Assembly (NCBI GenBank): GCA_040902765.1
Contig: JBBDWO010000011.1
Coordinates: 1-64,000 of the forward strand
Reading direction: 5' to 3'
Source of the DNA: Acidimicrobiia bacterium
Lineage (GTDB): Bacteria; Actinomycetota; Acidimicrobiia; Spongiisociales; UBA11373
DNA length: 64,000 nt
Under the pieces are notes generated by a model. The model was not told where the DNA came from. It searched no databases and worked only from the letters and a program-made list of their open reading frames with translations. Position numbers and translations under genes: made by a program. Each line of letters opens with the position of its first letter. Position 1 is the stretch's first letter. Below, piece after piece: positions 51,015 to 58,915 of the stretch.

Positions 51015-52747
51015 GCCGTGTCATCCGGCTCTTCGGTCGTCGCCTTTCGAGCCCTGCCGAGCACGATGGCGCCACCGACGGTGAGGAGGGCGATGATGAA
51101 GAACACGAAGGCCGCGTTGCCGGGGTCGAACGCCCGGATGAGGATGCTCCGCGACTCACCGTCGGGAAGCGCCACGCCGGCGAGCCGTGGTTCGATGGCC
51201 CGGTTGGCGGCTCCGAGCCCGATCGGATCGTCGTGACATCCGAGGACCGACATGCTGTCGTTGCGGACCTCCGTGGCCCCGGGGTGATCGTCGCTGGTGA
51301 GGAACTCCCAGTTGGTCTGTCCCGGGTAGATTGCCGTCAGGGTCGTCGCCTCGATGGCGTCCCAGTCGGGTGCGTCACCGTCGAATCGTGTCGCCGTCAC
51401 GTCCGCGGGCATGTCGACGCCGATCCGGAAGGGCAGCGTCACGAAGTGCCACCGGCTGCCGGTCGCCAGGCGATGAACGGCAATGGCCGCGTCGTAGGTG
51501 CGTCCCGGCAGGAACGGCTTGTCGGCGGTGGGATATCCCGTGTCCATGGGCCGCCACAGCGTGACGTCCCACACCCAGCCACCCTCTCCGTCGGAGAGCA
51601 GCCGCCCGTCCGCCCTGATGCTCCCCCGACTCTCGGTGGGCTCGGTGTTGAGCATGCGCCGGGGGATGACGTCGCCGTTGCGCCACTCACGGTCCGGGTC
51701 GAACGGGACCGCGTTGACCCCGTCGGCGATGAAGAAGTTGTCATCGTACCCGTATCCCTGAGCCTGCACGGTGTCCCAGTCGAGCGCGTCGTACCCGGTG
51801 ACCGCGGAGTCGAACATCAGCAGGGGCTGGCCGGCCTCGCTGTCGAAGTTAGTCGAGAAGGGCCCACGACCCGGGCTGGGACGCCGGTACTCGAAGACGG
51901 ACTCGTTGTCGCTGAATCCGATCGGGTTCGAGCGATGCGACCGCCAGTGCCACAGGTCCAGGAACACGCCCGCCTCGCGTCGGGCCTCGTACTTGTCGAG
52001 GTCCCCCAGATCGATGGCGTCCCAGCCGTTGGCCCGCCACCATTCCGGGCCGGCGTCGCGGGACTGCGGAAGATACTTGCGGACCTCTTCGAAGCGCAAC
52101 GCCTCAGCGATGGGATGTGCCACGACCTCGTCGTTCGGCGGCCCGCCGTACATGAAGGGGTTCCTCATGTCGTCGTGGCACGTGAGCCAGCCGCCCTGAT
52201 TGGCGAACCCCTTCACGCTGCCGTCGTCGACGAGCATCGAGATGCGATCCTCGTAGAGACCGTGGGGCTCGTTGCCCACCGGAGAGCGCCCGACCCGAAT
52301 CCACTTGCCGTCCTGATAGACGAAGTAGTCGTGGTAGTAGGACGGCAGGGGCGTCGGCACGCGATACCTGAAGAAGATGTCCTCACCGTTGTGGGCTGCC
52401 TGGATCTCGAGCTCGAAGGCGACCTGGTCGGGGGAGACGATGCCGGCCGCCGGGTCGTACACGCCCTGCGTGCCCACAAAGATGTCGCGGAACGCCTCTC
52501 CGAGCGGGGCGTTCTCGACGAACTCGGTCGCCGTGGGGGATTCCGACAGCGGTGCCACTCGCTGCGATGCCAACGCAATGGTTCCTGCGCCGAGCGCCAC
52601 CATGACGACGCTCGCCGACAGCACCCGGAGTGAGGGTCCGAGCCAGCCCGGCCTTCCATCTCGTGCCGCCACCGCTCCGGCTTCGAGTTCCGAGGCGGCT
52701 CCCAAACGAGGCCTACGCGACTCCCTGATGCCCATGCTCGTCCCCAT
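51011..52747 (-). CDS. Membrane-anchored ethylbenzene-dehydrogenase-type haem protein with two Cys-His motifs
   Basis: A 578-residue protein with a membrane helix near 41-60, a large extracytoplasmic beta-rich domain like the haem-binding gamma subunit of ethylbenzene and DMSO dehydrogenases (EB_dh), and a C-terminal helix at 546-565. It has exactly two cysteines, C190 in GGWLTCHDDMRN and C504 in MSVLGCHDDPIG. Neither is a CxxCH, but both are Cys-His-Asp-Asp, so each could bind haem by a single thioether. First gene of the redox-ccm operon. ATG 52747 and ATG 52735 are both possible starts. The physiological substrate is unknown. Confidence 0.8.
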   Translation of the reverse strand: MGTSMGIRESRRPRLGAASELEAGAVAARDGRPGWLGPSLRVLSASVVMVALGAGTIALASQRVAPLSESPTATEFVENAPLGEAFRDIFVGTQGVYDPAAGIVSPDQVAFELEIQAAHNGEDIFFRYRVPTPLPSYYHDYFVYQDGKWIRVGRSPVGNEPHGLYEDRISMLVDDGSVKGFANQGGWLTCHDDMRNPFMYGGPPNDEVVAHPIAEALRFEEVRKYLPQSRDAGPEWWRANGWDAIDLGDLDKYEARREAGVFLDLWHWRSHRSNPIGFSDNESVFEYRRPSPGRGPFSTNFDSEAGQPLLMFDSAVTGYDALDWDTVQAQGYGYDDNFFIADGVNAVPFDPDREWRNGDVIPRRMLNTEPTESRGSIRADGRLLSDGEGGWVWDVTLWRPMDTGYPTADKPFLPGRTYDAAIAVHRLATGSRWHFVTLPFRIGVDMPADVTATRFDGDAPDWDAIEATTLTAIYPGQTNWEFLTSDDHPGATEVRNDSMSVLGCHDDPIGLGAANRAIEPRLAGVALPDGESRSILIRAFDPGNAAFVFFIIALLTVGGAIVLGRARKATTEEPDDTA

Positions 52748-52875
52748 CTCTCGAGCCGGATCGTGCCGGCCGTAGGATCTTCAGTCCGTCGGTCCCCCCG
52801 ATAGGGGCGAAAGTCACAAACCCGTAGTGTGGGAACGGCTCCTGCGCAAGGTCGATCTGGCAGCGTGGAACCCAC
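52748..52875 (-). promoter_or_regulatory. Intergenic region before the redox-ccm operon
   Basis: A CCCC-TATC-GGGG hairpin (about 52796-52807) follows the lipoprotein gene and may end its transcript. The redox-ccm promoter should lie between it and 52747, but I cannot single out convincing -35 and -10 boxes. Confidence 0.3.
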
Positions 52876-53319
52876 TTACGGCGTGGGAACCTCCAGCGTG
52901 TCGGGGTACCCGGCTGCGATGAGCACTGACTCACCATCGACAACCGCCACAATGGCCCGGCTGTAGGGTTCAGGAGCCTGGCTGGAGGGACCCATCGGCG
53001 GAGACTTACCGATCGGCCCATCCAGGTAGCAGATCGTTGCGGGATGGGTGGAGGTCAGGCTGCCCCAGCGTGCGGGTCCACCGGGTTCCGGGATCAGACT
53101 CTGGACACTTCCAACGTCGCTGAGGAAGGCAGCCGCAACCGAGAACGTCGGGCCATAGGCCGCAACAACTAATGCACACGTGGCATCAGGATCCCCCGAC
53201 CCCACGGATCCACCAGGATCGTCCTGAGCGGGTGCCCCGCAGGCCGAAACGATAGAGACGACCAACACCAAGAGGGCTCTCTTCAAGGGCAACCCCATCC
53301 GCTTGACGAAACACTTCAC
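52876..53319 (-). CDS. Putative lipoprotein
   Basis: A 147-residue exported protein. The signal peptide KRALLVLVVSIVSACGAPAQ ends in a lipobox (V-S-A-C). The mature part has two further cysteines (about residues 47 and 97) that may form a disulfide, and a repeated small-residue beta pattern. GTG 53319 follows AAGGAG by five bases; ATG 53298 is an alternative. No family recognised. It lies between the tRNA cluster and the redox operon on the same strand. G+C looks lower than in neighbouring genes. Confidence 0.65.
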   Translation of the reverse strand: MKCFVKRMGLPLKRALLVLVVSIVSACGAPAQDDPGGSVGSGDPDATCALVVAAYGPTFSVAAAFLSDVGSVQSLIPEPGGPARWGSLTSTHPATICYLDGPIGKSPPMGPSSQAPEPYSRAIVAVVDGESVLIAAGYPDTLEVPTP

Positions 53320-53683
53320 GAGCGCTCCTTCGAATTCATCCCTTATGACGTAGCCAGGCACTAGCTGCGTTCCGGCACCTCTGACCCTATGAGCCGGGGG
53401 TTTTCCATTCGCTCGGAACTTCCGGATCCATACGTCCCTCGTATCCGGCCGAATCAAAGCATCACTGCCTGATCGTCTAGGACAAGCAGACGAAGCATGT
53501 TGTGTTGAGGACGAGGGTTTCCATCTAGGTCAGGTGGACCCGTCGGTGTCACAAACTCGCCCCGAAACTGGCTCCCCCGTGGGATGTTTCTCATGTGGAC
53601 GCAATGTGGTCGCGGCCTCGATCACGGGGTCTCGGACTCGAACGCTGATCGGCACCTTTCCCTTGTGCCGCACCGGATTCCGC
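53320..53683. other. Gene-free stretch beside tRNA-Val
   Basis: About 360 bases of lower-G+C sequence with no convincing reading frame, tRNA or clear repeat on either strand. It must hold the lipoprotein promoter. Such a gap is unusual in this compact genome and fits a decayed island end. Confidence 0.5.
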
Positions 53684-53760
53684 TGGTGGGCGCTACTGGA
53701 TTTGAACCAGTGACCTCTTCCGTGTCAGGGAAGCGCTCTCCCGGGCTGAGCTAAGCGCCC
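53684..53760 (-). tRNA. tRNA-Val(GAC)
   Basis: Acceptor GGGCGCT/AGCGCCC, D-arm GCTC/GAGC, anticodon stem CTTCC/GGAAG with loop CTGACAC (anticodon GAC), T-arm ACTGG/CCAGT, discriminator A and encoded CCA (53686-53684). Its damaged copy lies at 42613-42681. Confidence 0.97.
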
Positions 53761-53838
53761 TCAGGGGCCGCGAGCGTAGCCGCTGCCGGGCGACGTCCTC
53801 GCGTGTTAGCGCGTCATGGGGTCGGTCGCCGACCGACA

Positions 53839-53912
53839 TGGAGGCGGCGCCCGGAATTGAACCGGGGTAGAGGGTTTTGCAGACCCTTGCCTAGCCACTC
53901 GGCCACGCCGCC
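53839..53912 (-). tRNA. tRNA-Cys(GCA)
   Basis: Acceptor GGCGGCG/CGCCGCC, anticodon stem AGGGT/ACCCT with loop CTGCAAA (anticodon GCA), T-loop TTCAATT, discriminator T and encoded CCA. Confidence 0.95.
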
Positions 53913-53947
53913 ATGGAATGAGAAGGGCGGCCGAAGCCGCCCCGCCG

Positions 53948-54020
53948 AGCGGACGACCGGTCTCGAACCGGCGACCTTCACCTTGGCAAGGTGACGCTCT
54001 ACCAACTGAGCTACGTCCGC
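53948..54020 (-). tRNA. tRNA-Gly(GCC)
   Basis: Acceptor GCGGACG/CGTCCGC, D-arm GCTC/GAGC, anticodon stem TCACC/GGTGA with loop TTGCCAA (anticodon GCC), T-arm GCCGG/CCGGT, discriminator T. CCA is not encoded, unlike in its two neighbours. Confidence 0.96.
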
Positions 54021-54054
54021 GAGGCGGCTCAATATATCACGAGCCGGATTTGCC

Positions 54055-54483
54055 TCAGGAGCCGGTCGATCCGAAGCCGCCGTCTCCCCGAGTGCTGTCC
54101 GGGAGCTCGTCGACCTCGACGAACTCCTGCACGGCGACCGGGACGACGAGGAGTTGGGCGATCCGGTCACCGCGTTCCAACGATACCGGCTCGGCTCCGT
54201 GATTGATCAGGACCGCCTTGATCTCCCCCCGATACCCGGCGTCGAGCACGCCGGGTGTGTTGACCAGGCTCAGACCATGGCGCACGGCGAGCCCCGACCG
54301 TGGTGCGATGAGTCCGACGTATCCTTGCGGGATGGCGACGGCGATCCCCGTCGGCACGGCGCGGAACTCCCCTGGTGCCAGGGTTGTCGATTCGGCGGCG
54401 TGAAGATCCACTCCACCATCACCCGCATGGGCGTGGACCGGGGCGGGCAGGCCGGGATCGAGTCGCTTGAGTGGAATCCGCAT
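54055..54483 (-). CDS. dut: dUTP diphosphatase
   Basis: A 142-residue trimeric dUTPase that removes dUTP and supplies dUMP. Motifs in order: [58 protein letters not shown] and the C-terminal arm [12 protein letters not shown] that closes the active site. ATG at 54483. It is followed by the tRNA cluster on the same strand. Confidence 0.97.
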   Translation of the reverse strand: MRIPLKRLDPGLPAPVHAHAGDGGVDLHAAESTTLAPGEFRAVPTGIAVAIPQGYVGLIAPRSGLAVRHGLSLVNTPGVLDAGYRGEIKAVLINHGAEPVSLERGDRIAQLLVVPVAVQEFVEVDELPDSTRGDGGFGSTGS

Positions 54484-54563
54484 CGGGCCGATTATGCCCG
54501 CCGGAACGGAGGTGGCCCATCAGGTCTCGCAAGAGTGAAGAGCATCGGCGAAGCATCCTCGCC

Positions 54564-55448
54564 ATGCTCGAGACCACCGCAGCCACCGCGGCGCGTCCGG
54601 CGAGGGGCGATCAGGACGGTGAGATCGAGGACATCGACTTCAACTGGCGCCCGGAGCCGCTGGACCGCGCCCTCGGGTCGGATCGCTCGTTTCGCTGGCC
54701 CATCGTCATCGCCGCCCTGTTCATCGGTGTCTCGGTGGCGCTCGTACTTCGGCTCTTCGTGCTCGCCCCGGCGAACGCCGCAGCCGTGCGCCTCGACGAA
54801 TACCGCAGTGTCGCCGCCGACCTCGACGCGGCGCTCCGTGAGGTCATCGACGCCCCGGCCGGCGACCCGGATGCCGCATCAGACCTCGCCGAGGCCGCCG
54901 CATCCCTGCAGGCGTCGCTAGCGCCGCCCCTCCCCGGAGGACCGATCGGAGGTCAGGGTCCGAGCGGCGAACTCGCTGCCGCTCACCAGACGCTGCGTGC
55001 GATCGCCGACTCGGCCACCAACCTGTCGGCGCGCCTGCAACTGGCGACGGAATACCGCCGCAACGCCGATGCCGCCCTGACCCTGCCGCTGCTCCCGACC
55101 GAAGCGCCAGAGGATCTGATCGCATCGGCGGAACGGACCCTGGCCGACTACCGCGCCGGCGCGGTCGCCGCCATGGCTCGCTTCACCGACGAAGCAGCGT
55201 TCGGGGATCTGCGGGACCAGTTCGGTACCTTCGTCGATGGACTCCAGGGTTGGTCTGACCAGTACCTGCTGTCACTGCGACGGGGCGAGACCGAGACCAC
55301 GACCGAGCTCCTCCAGGAGGCGCGCACCGAAACGGGCCGGCTCCGGGCGATCCTCGACACCCGGCTCGAGTCCGTCGAGGGCAACGTCGCCGCGGACTCA
55401 CTGGCGCTGCTCAGCGCACTCCAGCAGGCGAGTTTCGGAACGGGCTGA
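54564..55448 (+). CDS. Hypothetical membrane-anchored protein
   Basis: About 294 residues: a 40-residue acidic N-terminal segment (EIEDIDFNWRPEP), one membrane helix (WPIVIAALFIGVSVALVLRLF), and a long, mostly helical Ala/Leu-rich extracytoplasmic part that may form a coiled coil. No family recognised. The start is uncertain: ATG 54564 lacks a ribosome site, while an in-frame ATC at 54519 is preceded by GGAGG at six bases. ATG 54471 overlaps the dut start. Confidence 0.6.
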   Translation: MLETTAATAARPARGDQDGEIEDIDFNWRPEPLDRALGSDRSFRWPIVIAALFIGVSVALVLRLFVLAPANAAAVRLDEYRSVAADLDAALREVIDAPAGDPDAASDLAEAAASLQASLAPPLPGGPIGGQGPSGELAAAHQTLRAIADSATNLSARLQLATEYRRNADAALTLPLLPTEAPEDLIASAERTLADYRAGAVAAMARFTDEAAFGDLRDQFGTFVDGLQGWSDQYLLSLRRGETETTTELLQEARTETGRLRAILDTRLESVEGNVAADSLALLSALQQASFGTG

Positions 55449-55451
55449 CCG

Positions 55452-55901
55452 TCAGGAAGGGTCCTCGAGAGCCGCCATTTCCTTTTCGAAGTCGCTGGCG
55501 CCCTCGAATTCCTTGTACACGGATGCGAACCTGAGGTAGGCCACCTCGTCGAGGGGGCGGAGGGACTCGAGCACCCAGTGGCCGATCTCAGCCGTCGGGA
55601 CCGGGCCGCCGTACGCCTGGGCTCGGCTCTCGATCTCGCTGACCAGCGCAGCCACCGCCCGCTCCTCCACAGGGCGACCGGCGAGCGCACTCGACACCCC
55701 GGCAGCAATCTTCTCGGGAGCGAACGGTTCGAGTCGCCCATCGCGCTTGCGGACCATCGTCGCCGGCTCCCGGCGCTCATAGGTGGTGAACCGCTCGCCA
55801 CAGACCTCGCACAGCCTCCGTCGTCGGATCGCTGCATTCCCCTCGGCGGGGCGACTGTCGATGACGCGCGTGTCTTCCGCGCCGCAGTGGGGGCACCGCA
55901 T
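55452..55901 (-). CDS. nrdR: Ribonucleotide reductase repressor NrdR
   Basis: A 149-residue regulator with an N-terminal zinc ribbon (MRCPHCGAEDTRVIDSRP, then RRLCEVCGERFTTYER) and an ATP-cone domain (VRKRDGRLEPFAPEKIAAGV). It represses ribonucleotide reductase genes when dATP is high. Three bases separate its stop from that of the convergent membrane protein. Confidence 0.97.
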   Translation of the reverse strand: MRCPHCGAEDTRVIDSRPAEGNAAIRRRRLCEVCGERFTTYERREPATMVRKRDGRLEPFAPEKIAAGVSSALAGRPVEERAVAALVSEIESRAQAYGGPVPTAEIGHWVLESLRPLDEVAYLRFASVYKEFEGASDFEKEMAALEDPS

Positions 55902-56019
55902 GGGAGTTCGACAGTACCCGAGTTCGGCGATCCTCGCGTCGAGGGCTGCCGGTCCGTCATCTTCTCCTGAGGCCGAGACCGCCCGCCCTCCCCGCGCCCT
56001 CTTGTGGCATGCTTAGCCC

Positions 56020-56985
56020 GTGCTGAAGACGGCGTTCACCGATCTCGTCGGCTGCTCGGTCCCCGTGCAGGGGGCGCCGATCACGTTCCGAGCGGAGTTC
56101 ATGGCTGCGATGGCCTCCGCAGGCGCGTTACCCATGATGGGCACCGGCACCGAGCCTCCCGATGCCGCAACGCTCGTGGAACGGGTCGAAGCCGTCCAGC
56201 AACTGACGCCAGAGCCGTTCGGTGTCAACTTCCTCATGCCCTTCCTGGACCGCTCCGCCCTCGCCGCGATCGCTCCCTTGGTGCGGGTCGTGGAGTTCTT
56301 CTTCGGCGAACCGGACCCGGCGCTGGTGGAGGTGGGCCACGAAGGAGGGGCGCTGGTCTGCTGGCAAGTCGGGTCCCCGGGCGAGGCGCTGGCGGCGATG
56401 GACGCGGGATGCGACTTCATCGTGGTCCAAGGGGACGAGTCCGGAGGTCACGTTCGCGGACGCACGCGCCTCTTGCCCCTGCTCGGCGAGGTGGTACCCC
56501 GGATGGAGGTGCCGGTGGTCGCCGCCGGGACGATCGGCACCGGTGCAGACATGGCCGCCGCTCTCACCGCTGGTGCCGATGCGGTGCGGATCGGGACCCG
56601 GCTGGTGGCGTCGCACGAGTCGCTTGCCCATCCTCGATACAAGGAGGCCCTAGTGGCGGCGGACGCCGAAGACACCGTGCTCACCGGTGCCTTCGATCGA
56701 GAATGGCCCGGAGCGCCCCATCGCGTGCTGCGCACGAGCCTCGAGGCAGCTACCCGATTCGAGGGTGAGGTAGTCGCCGAGATCGTGATCGGTGATCTCC
56801 GGACACCGGTGTATCGCTTTTCGACCGCTCCACCCTCCGTCTACGCAGAGGGAGCCGTCGAGGCGATGGCGCTCTATGCCGGGGAGTCGGTGGCCGGAAT
56901 CCGTGAGATCCAACCCGTGGCTCACATCGTGAGGCAACTGTGTGAGGATGCGGGCAGGCTCCTCGACGCTTCAGACGAGGCCTGA
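56020..56985 (+). CDS. Nitronate monooxygenase family protein
   Basis: A 321-residue FMN-dependent TIM-barrel of the NMO/2-nitropropane dioxygenase family. PFGVNFLMPF, VVQGDESGGHVRG with the active-site His, VVAAGTIGTGADMAAAL and GADAVRIGTRLVAS (FMN phosphate site) are present. CATGCT (56008-56013) six bases before the GTG suggests a leaderless mRNA. True substrate unknown; family members detoxify alkyl nitronates such as propionate 3-nitronate. Confidence 0.85.
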   Translation: MLKTAFTDLVGCSVPVQGAPITFRAEFMAAMASAGALPMMGTGTEPPDAATLVERVEAVQQLTPEPFGVNFLMPFLDRSALAAIAPLVRVVEFFFGEPDPALVEVGHEGGALVCWQVGSPGEALAAMDAGCDFIVVQGDESGGHVRGRTRLLPLLGEVVPRMEVPVVAAGTIGTGADMAAALTAGADAVRIGTRLVASHESLAHPRYKEALVAADAEDTVLTGAFDREWPGAPHRVLRTSLEAATRFEGEVVAEIVIGDLRTPVYRFSTAPPSVYAEGAVEAMALYAGESVAGIREIQPVAHIVRQLCEDAGRLLDASDEA

Positions 56986-57023
56986 CCCGTTACGAGTCTC
57001 CGGCCCGCTGTCGGCGGGCCCTG

Positions 57024-57323
57024 TCAGCCGCCGACCGGGATGAAGAGCACCTGCCCGGGGGCGATCAGGCTGTTGGTCAGGCCGTTGTGCCGTTTGATGT
57101 CCTCGACCACGGTGCGGACGTCTTCGCCCGGTGTGGTGACGTCGAGAGCGATCTCCCACAGCGTGTCGCCACCGACGACCAGGTGCGTCGCCGTCCAGTC
57201 TGAGGCGTCGACGTCGCCGGGGTCGGCAGCCGAGACCGAGGATACGAACAGGAGGACCAGCGCCAGGGCGACTGAGGTGAGGAGAACCACAACCCGCTGC
57301 TGTCGGGTGATGGAAATCGTCAT
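57024..57323 (-). CDS. LysM-domain SOS cell-division suppressor-like protein
   Basis: A 99-residue exported protein: N-terminal membrane helix (VVVLLTSVALALVLLFVSSV) and a C-terminal LysM domain (HLVVGGDTLWEIALDV to LIAPGQVLFIPVGG). It is divergent from lexA and shares three LexA boxes, the same arrangement as YneA in Bacillus, DivS in Corynebacterium and Rv2719c in Mycobacterium, which delay division after DNA damage. ATG 57323 follows AAGGAAGGA at eight bases. Confidence 0.8.
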   Translation of the reverse strand: MTISITRQQRVVVLLTSVALALVLLFVSSVSAADPGDVDASDWTATHLVVGGDTLWEIALDVTTPGEDVRTVVEDIKRHNGLTNSLIAPGQVLFIPVGG

Positions 57324-57404
57324 GGCGCTGGTCCTTCCTTGTCCGTATTGCAGGGCCTCCGGGGAGGCCCTCACACGCTCCACACCCTACGAACCGGGTG
57401 TGAC

Positions 57405-57478
57405 ACGAACGTGTGTTCGCTCTGGGAAGGCAAAGGTATCGAACGCGTGTTCGTTTGTCAAGTCGAACATATGTTTGT
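57405..57478. promoter_or_regulatory. Three LexA boxes between the LysM gene and lexA
   Basis: GAAC-GTGT-GTTC (57407-57418), GAAC-GCGT-GTTC (57441-57452) and GAAC-ATAT-GTTT (57465-57476). The first two are perfect GAAC-N4-GTTC cores, the third has one mismatch. Centre spacings are 34 and 24 bases. The first is nearest the LysM gene, the third nearest lexA, so both genes should be LexA-controlled. Confidence 0.9.
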
Positions 57479-57526
57479 ATCGCGGACGCGATTCGGGTAC
57501 CGTCACGGTTCTGAAGGAGGTTTCTC

Positions 57527-58156
57527 ATGAGCCCAACCGACCTGAGCGAGCGCCAACGCCAGATCCTCGACCTGATTGTCGACACCGTGAACCGCAGGGG
57601 CTACCCGCCGTCGGTCCGTGAGATCGGCGAAGCGATCGGCCTGAGCTCCCCCTCCACCGTCCACAGCCATCTGTCCTCACTCGTCGAAGGCGGGTATATC
57701 CGCCGCGACCCCTCGAAGCCCCGTGCCATCGAAGTGGTCGATTCCGGGGCCACCGGAACCGAACTGCGCAGGGCACCCGTTCGCGACGTCCCCCTGGTAG
57801 GTCGAATCGCCGCCGGTTCTCCGATCCTCGCCGAAGAGGACATCGAGGAGATCTTCCCGCTCCCGACCGAACTGGTGGGCAACGACCCGGTATTCATGCT
57901 GCGGGTGCGTGGCGACTCGATGATCGGCGCCGGCATCTTCGACGGCGACTTCGTCGTCGTTCGCCGACAGCCCGAGGCTCGCAACGGCGAGATCGTCGCC
58001 GCGCTGATCGACGGTGAGGAGGCGACGGTGAAGCGCTTCCGCCGCGAGGCGGACCGCGTGGTGCTCCTTTCGGAGAATCCGGCCTACGAGCCGATCGTGC
58101 TCCACGGCGGTGTCGAGATCATCGGCAAGGTCGTCGCCGTCCTGCGGTCCATCTGA
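57527..58156 (+). CDS. lexA: SOS repressor LexA
   Basis: A 209-residue LexA. N-terminal winged helix (RQRQILDLIVDTVNRRGYPP, VREIGEAIGLSSPSTVHSHL), cleavage site Ala-Gly in GRIAAGSPILAEEDIEE, nucleophile Ser in RVRGDSMIGAGIFDGD and Lys in EATVKRFRREADRV. GGAGG precedes the ATG by seven bases. Self-regulated through the upstream boxes; RecA is encoded 5 kb away. Confidence 0.98.
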   Translation: MSPTDLSERQRQILDLIVDTVNRRGYPPSVREIGEAIGLSSPSTVHSHLSSLVEGGYIRRDPSKPRAIEVVDSGATGTELRRAPVRDVPLVGRIAAGSPILAEEDIEEIFPLPTELVGNDPVFMLRVRGDSMIGAGIFDGDFVVVRRQPEARNGEIVAALIDGEEATVKRFRREADRVVLLSENPAYEPIVLHGGVEIIGKVVAVLRSI

Positions 58157-58159
58157 GAC

Positions 58160-58915
58160 TCAGGCGGGCAGGGTCCCGCGGAACACCGCCACGGCGGGAC
58201 CGTCGATCCAGGCGACCCCGTCGATGATTTCCACACCGAGCGTGCCACCGGGTAGGTGGATGAGCACTCGAGACCCCGTCAACCCGAGCGCATGGGCGGC
58301 TGCCGTCGCCGCCGCGGCGCCGGTGCCGCAGGCGAGCGTCTCGCCGACACCGCGCTCCCACACCCGCAGGTGGATCTCCTCCGCCGAGGCGATCGTGGCG
58401 AACTCGACGTTGGTTCGCTGAGGAAACGCCGGATCCGTTTCCACGAGGGGACCCGAGACCTCGATCGGCACCGAGTAGGTGTCGTCGACGAACGCCACCG
58501 CGTGGGGGTTGCCCACGGACACCACCGCAAAGTCGTACCCGGCGATCGTCGGGCCGCCCTCACCAACCAAGGCCGGGCCCAACTCGGCCCGAACCCCTTC
58601 CTCTCCGACACTCACCGAACGGGGACCGATCGGCGTGTGCACGGTGAACTCGGACCCATCCACCATCCCCGAATCCACGGCATGTTTCGCCACACAGCGC
58701 AGGCCGTTCCCGCACATCTCGGCCGCAGAGCCATCGGCGTTCCAGTAGCCCATCTCCACGGCAGTCCGGTCCATGGGGGTCACCACGAGAACTCCGTCGG
58801 CGCCGATCCCGCGGCGCCGATCACACCAGCTGGCCACCTGGTCCGGCGAGGGCGTGAACGGGCCGTCCACCACCACGAAGTCGTTACCGAGGCCCTCCAT
58901 CTTCACGAATTCCAT
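58160..58915 (-). CDS. dapF: Diaminopimelate epimerase
   Basis: A 251-residue PLP-independent epimerase (LL- to meso-diaminopimelate) for peptidoglycan and lysine. The catalytic cysteines are in EMCGNGLRCVAKH and ETLACGTGAAAATAAA; GLGNDFVVVDG opens the protein. It stands three bases from convergent lexA. ATG 58915 lies inside the end of miaA. Confidence 0.96.
   Translation of the reverse strand: MEFVKMEGLGNDFVVVDGPFTPSPDQVASWCDRRRGIGADGVLVVTPMDRTAVEMGYWNADGSAAEMCGNGLRCVAKHAVDSGMVDGSEFTVHTPIGPRSVSVGEEGVRAELGPALVGEGGPTIAGYDFAVVSVGNPHAVAFVDDTYSVPIEVSGPLVETDPAFPQRTNVEFATIASAEEIHLRVWERGVGETLACGTGAAAATAAAHALGLTGSRVLIHLPGGTLGVEIIDGVAWIDGPAVAVFRGTLPA

Larger units (their letters stand above)
42613..53760. 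mobile_element. Candidate tRNA-flanked genomic island (degenerate)
   Basis: An 11.1-kb block lies between the tRNA-Val(GAC) pseudogene and the intact tRNA-Val(GAC), which are direct repeats. It contains the cytochrome/NrfD/Ccm operon, a lipoprotein, gene remnants, and 300-base gaps unlike the tightly packed flanks. Integration at a tRNA gene with a partial copy at the other end is the classic layout of integrative elements. No integrase, excisionase or replication gene survives, so it would be immobile now. A simple segmental tRNA duplication is the alternative. Confidence 0.5.

Noticed and set aside
50116-51159. Second large minus frame overlapping the iron-sulfur subunit
   Set aside because: Out-of-frame shadow, Arg/Ala-rich with no motifs; the frame with four cysteine clusters is the real gene.
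42682-53683. An integrase or excisionase gene inside the candidate island
   Set aside because: No frame shows the tyrosine or serine recombinase motifs; the island call therefore rests on the tRNA repeats and gene content only.
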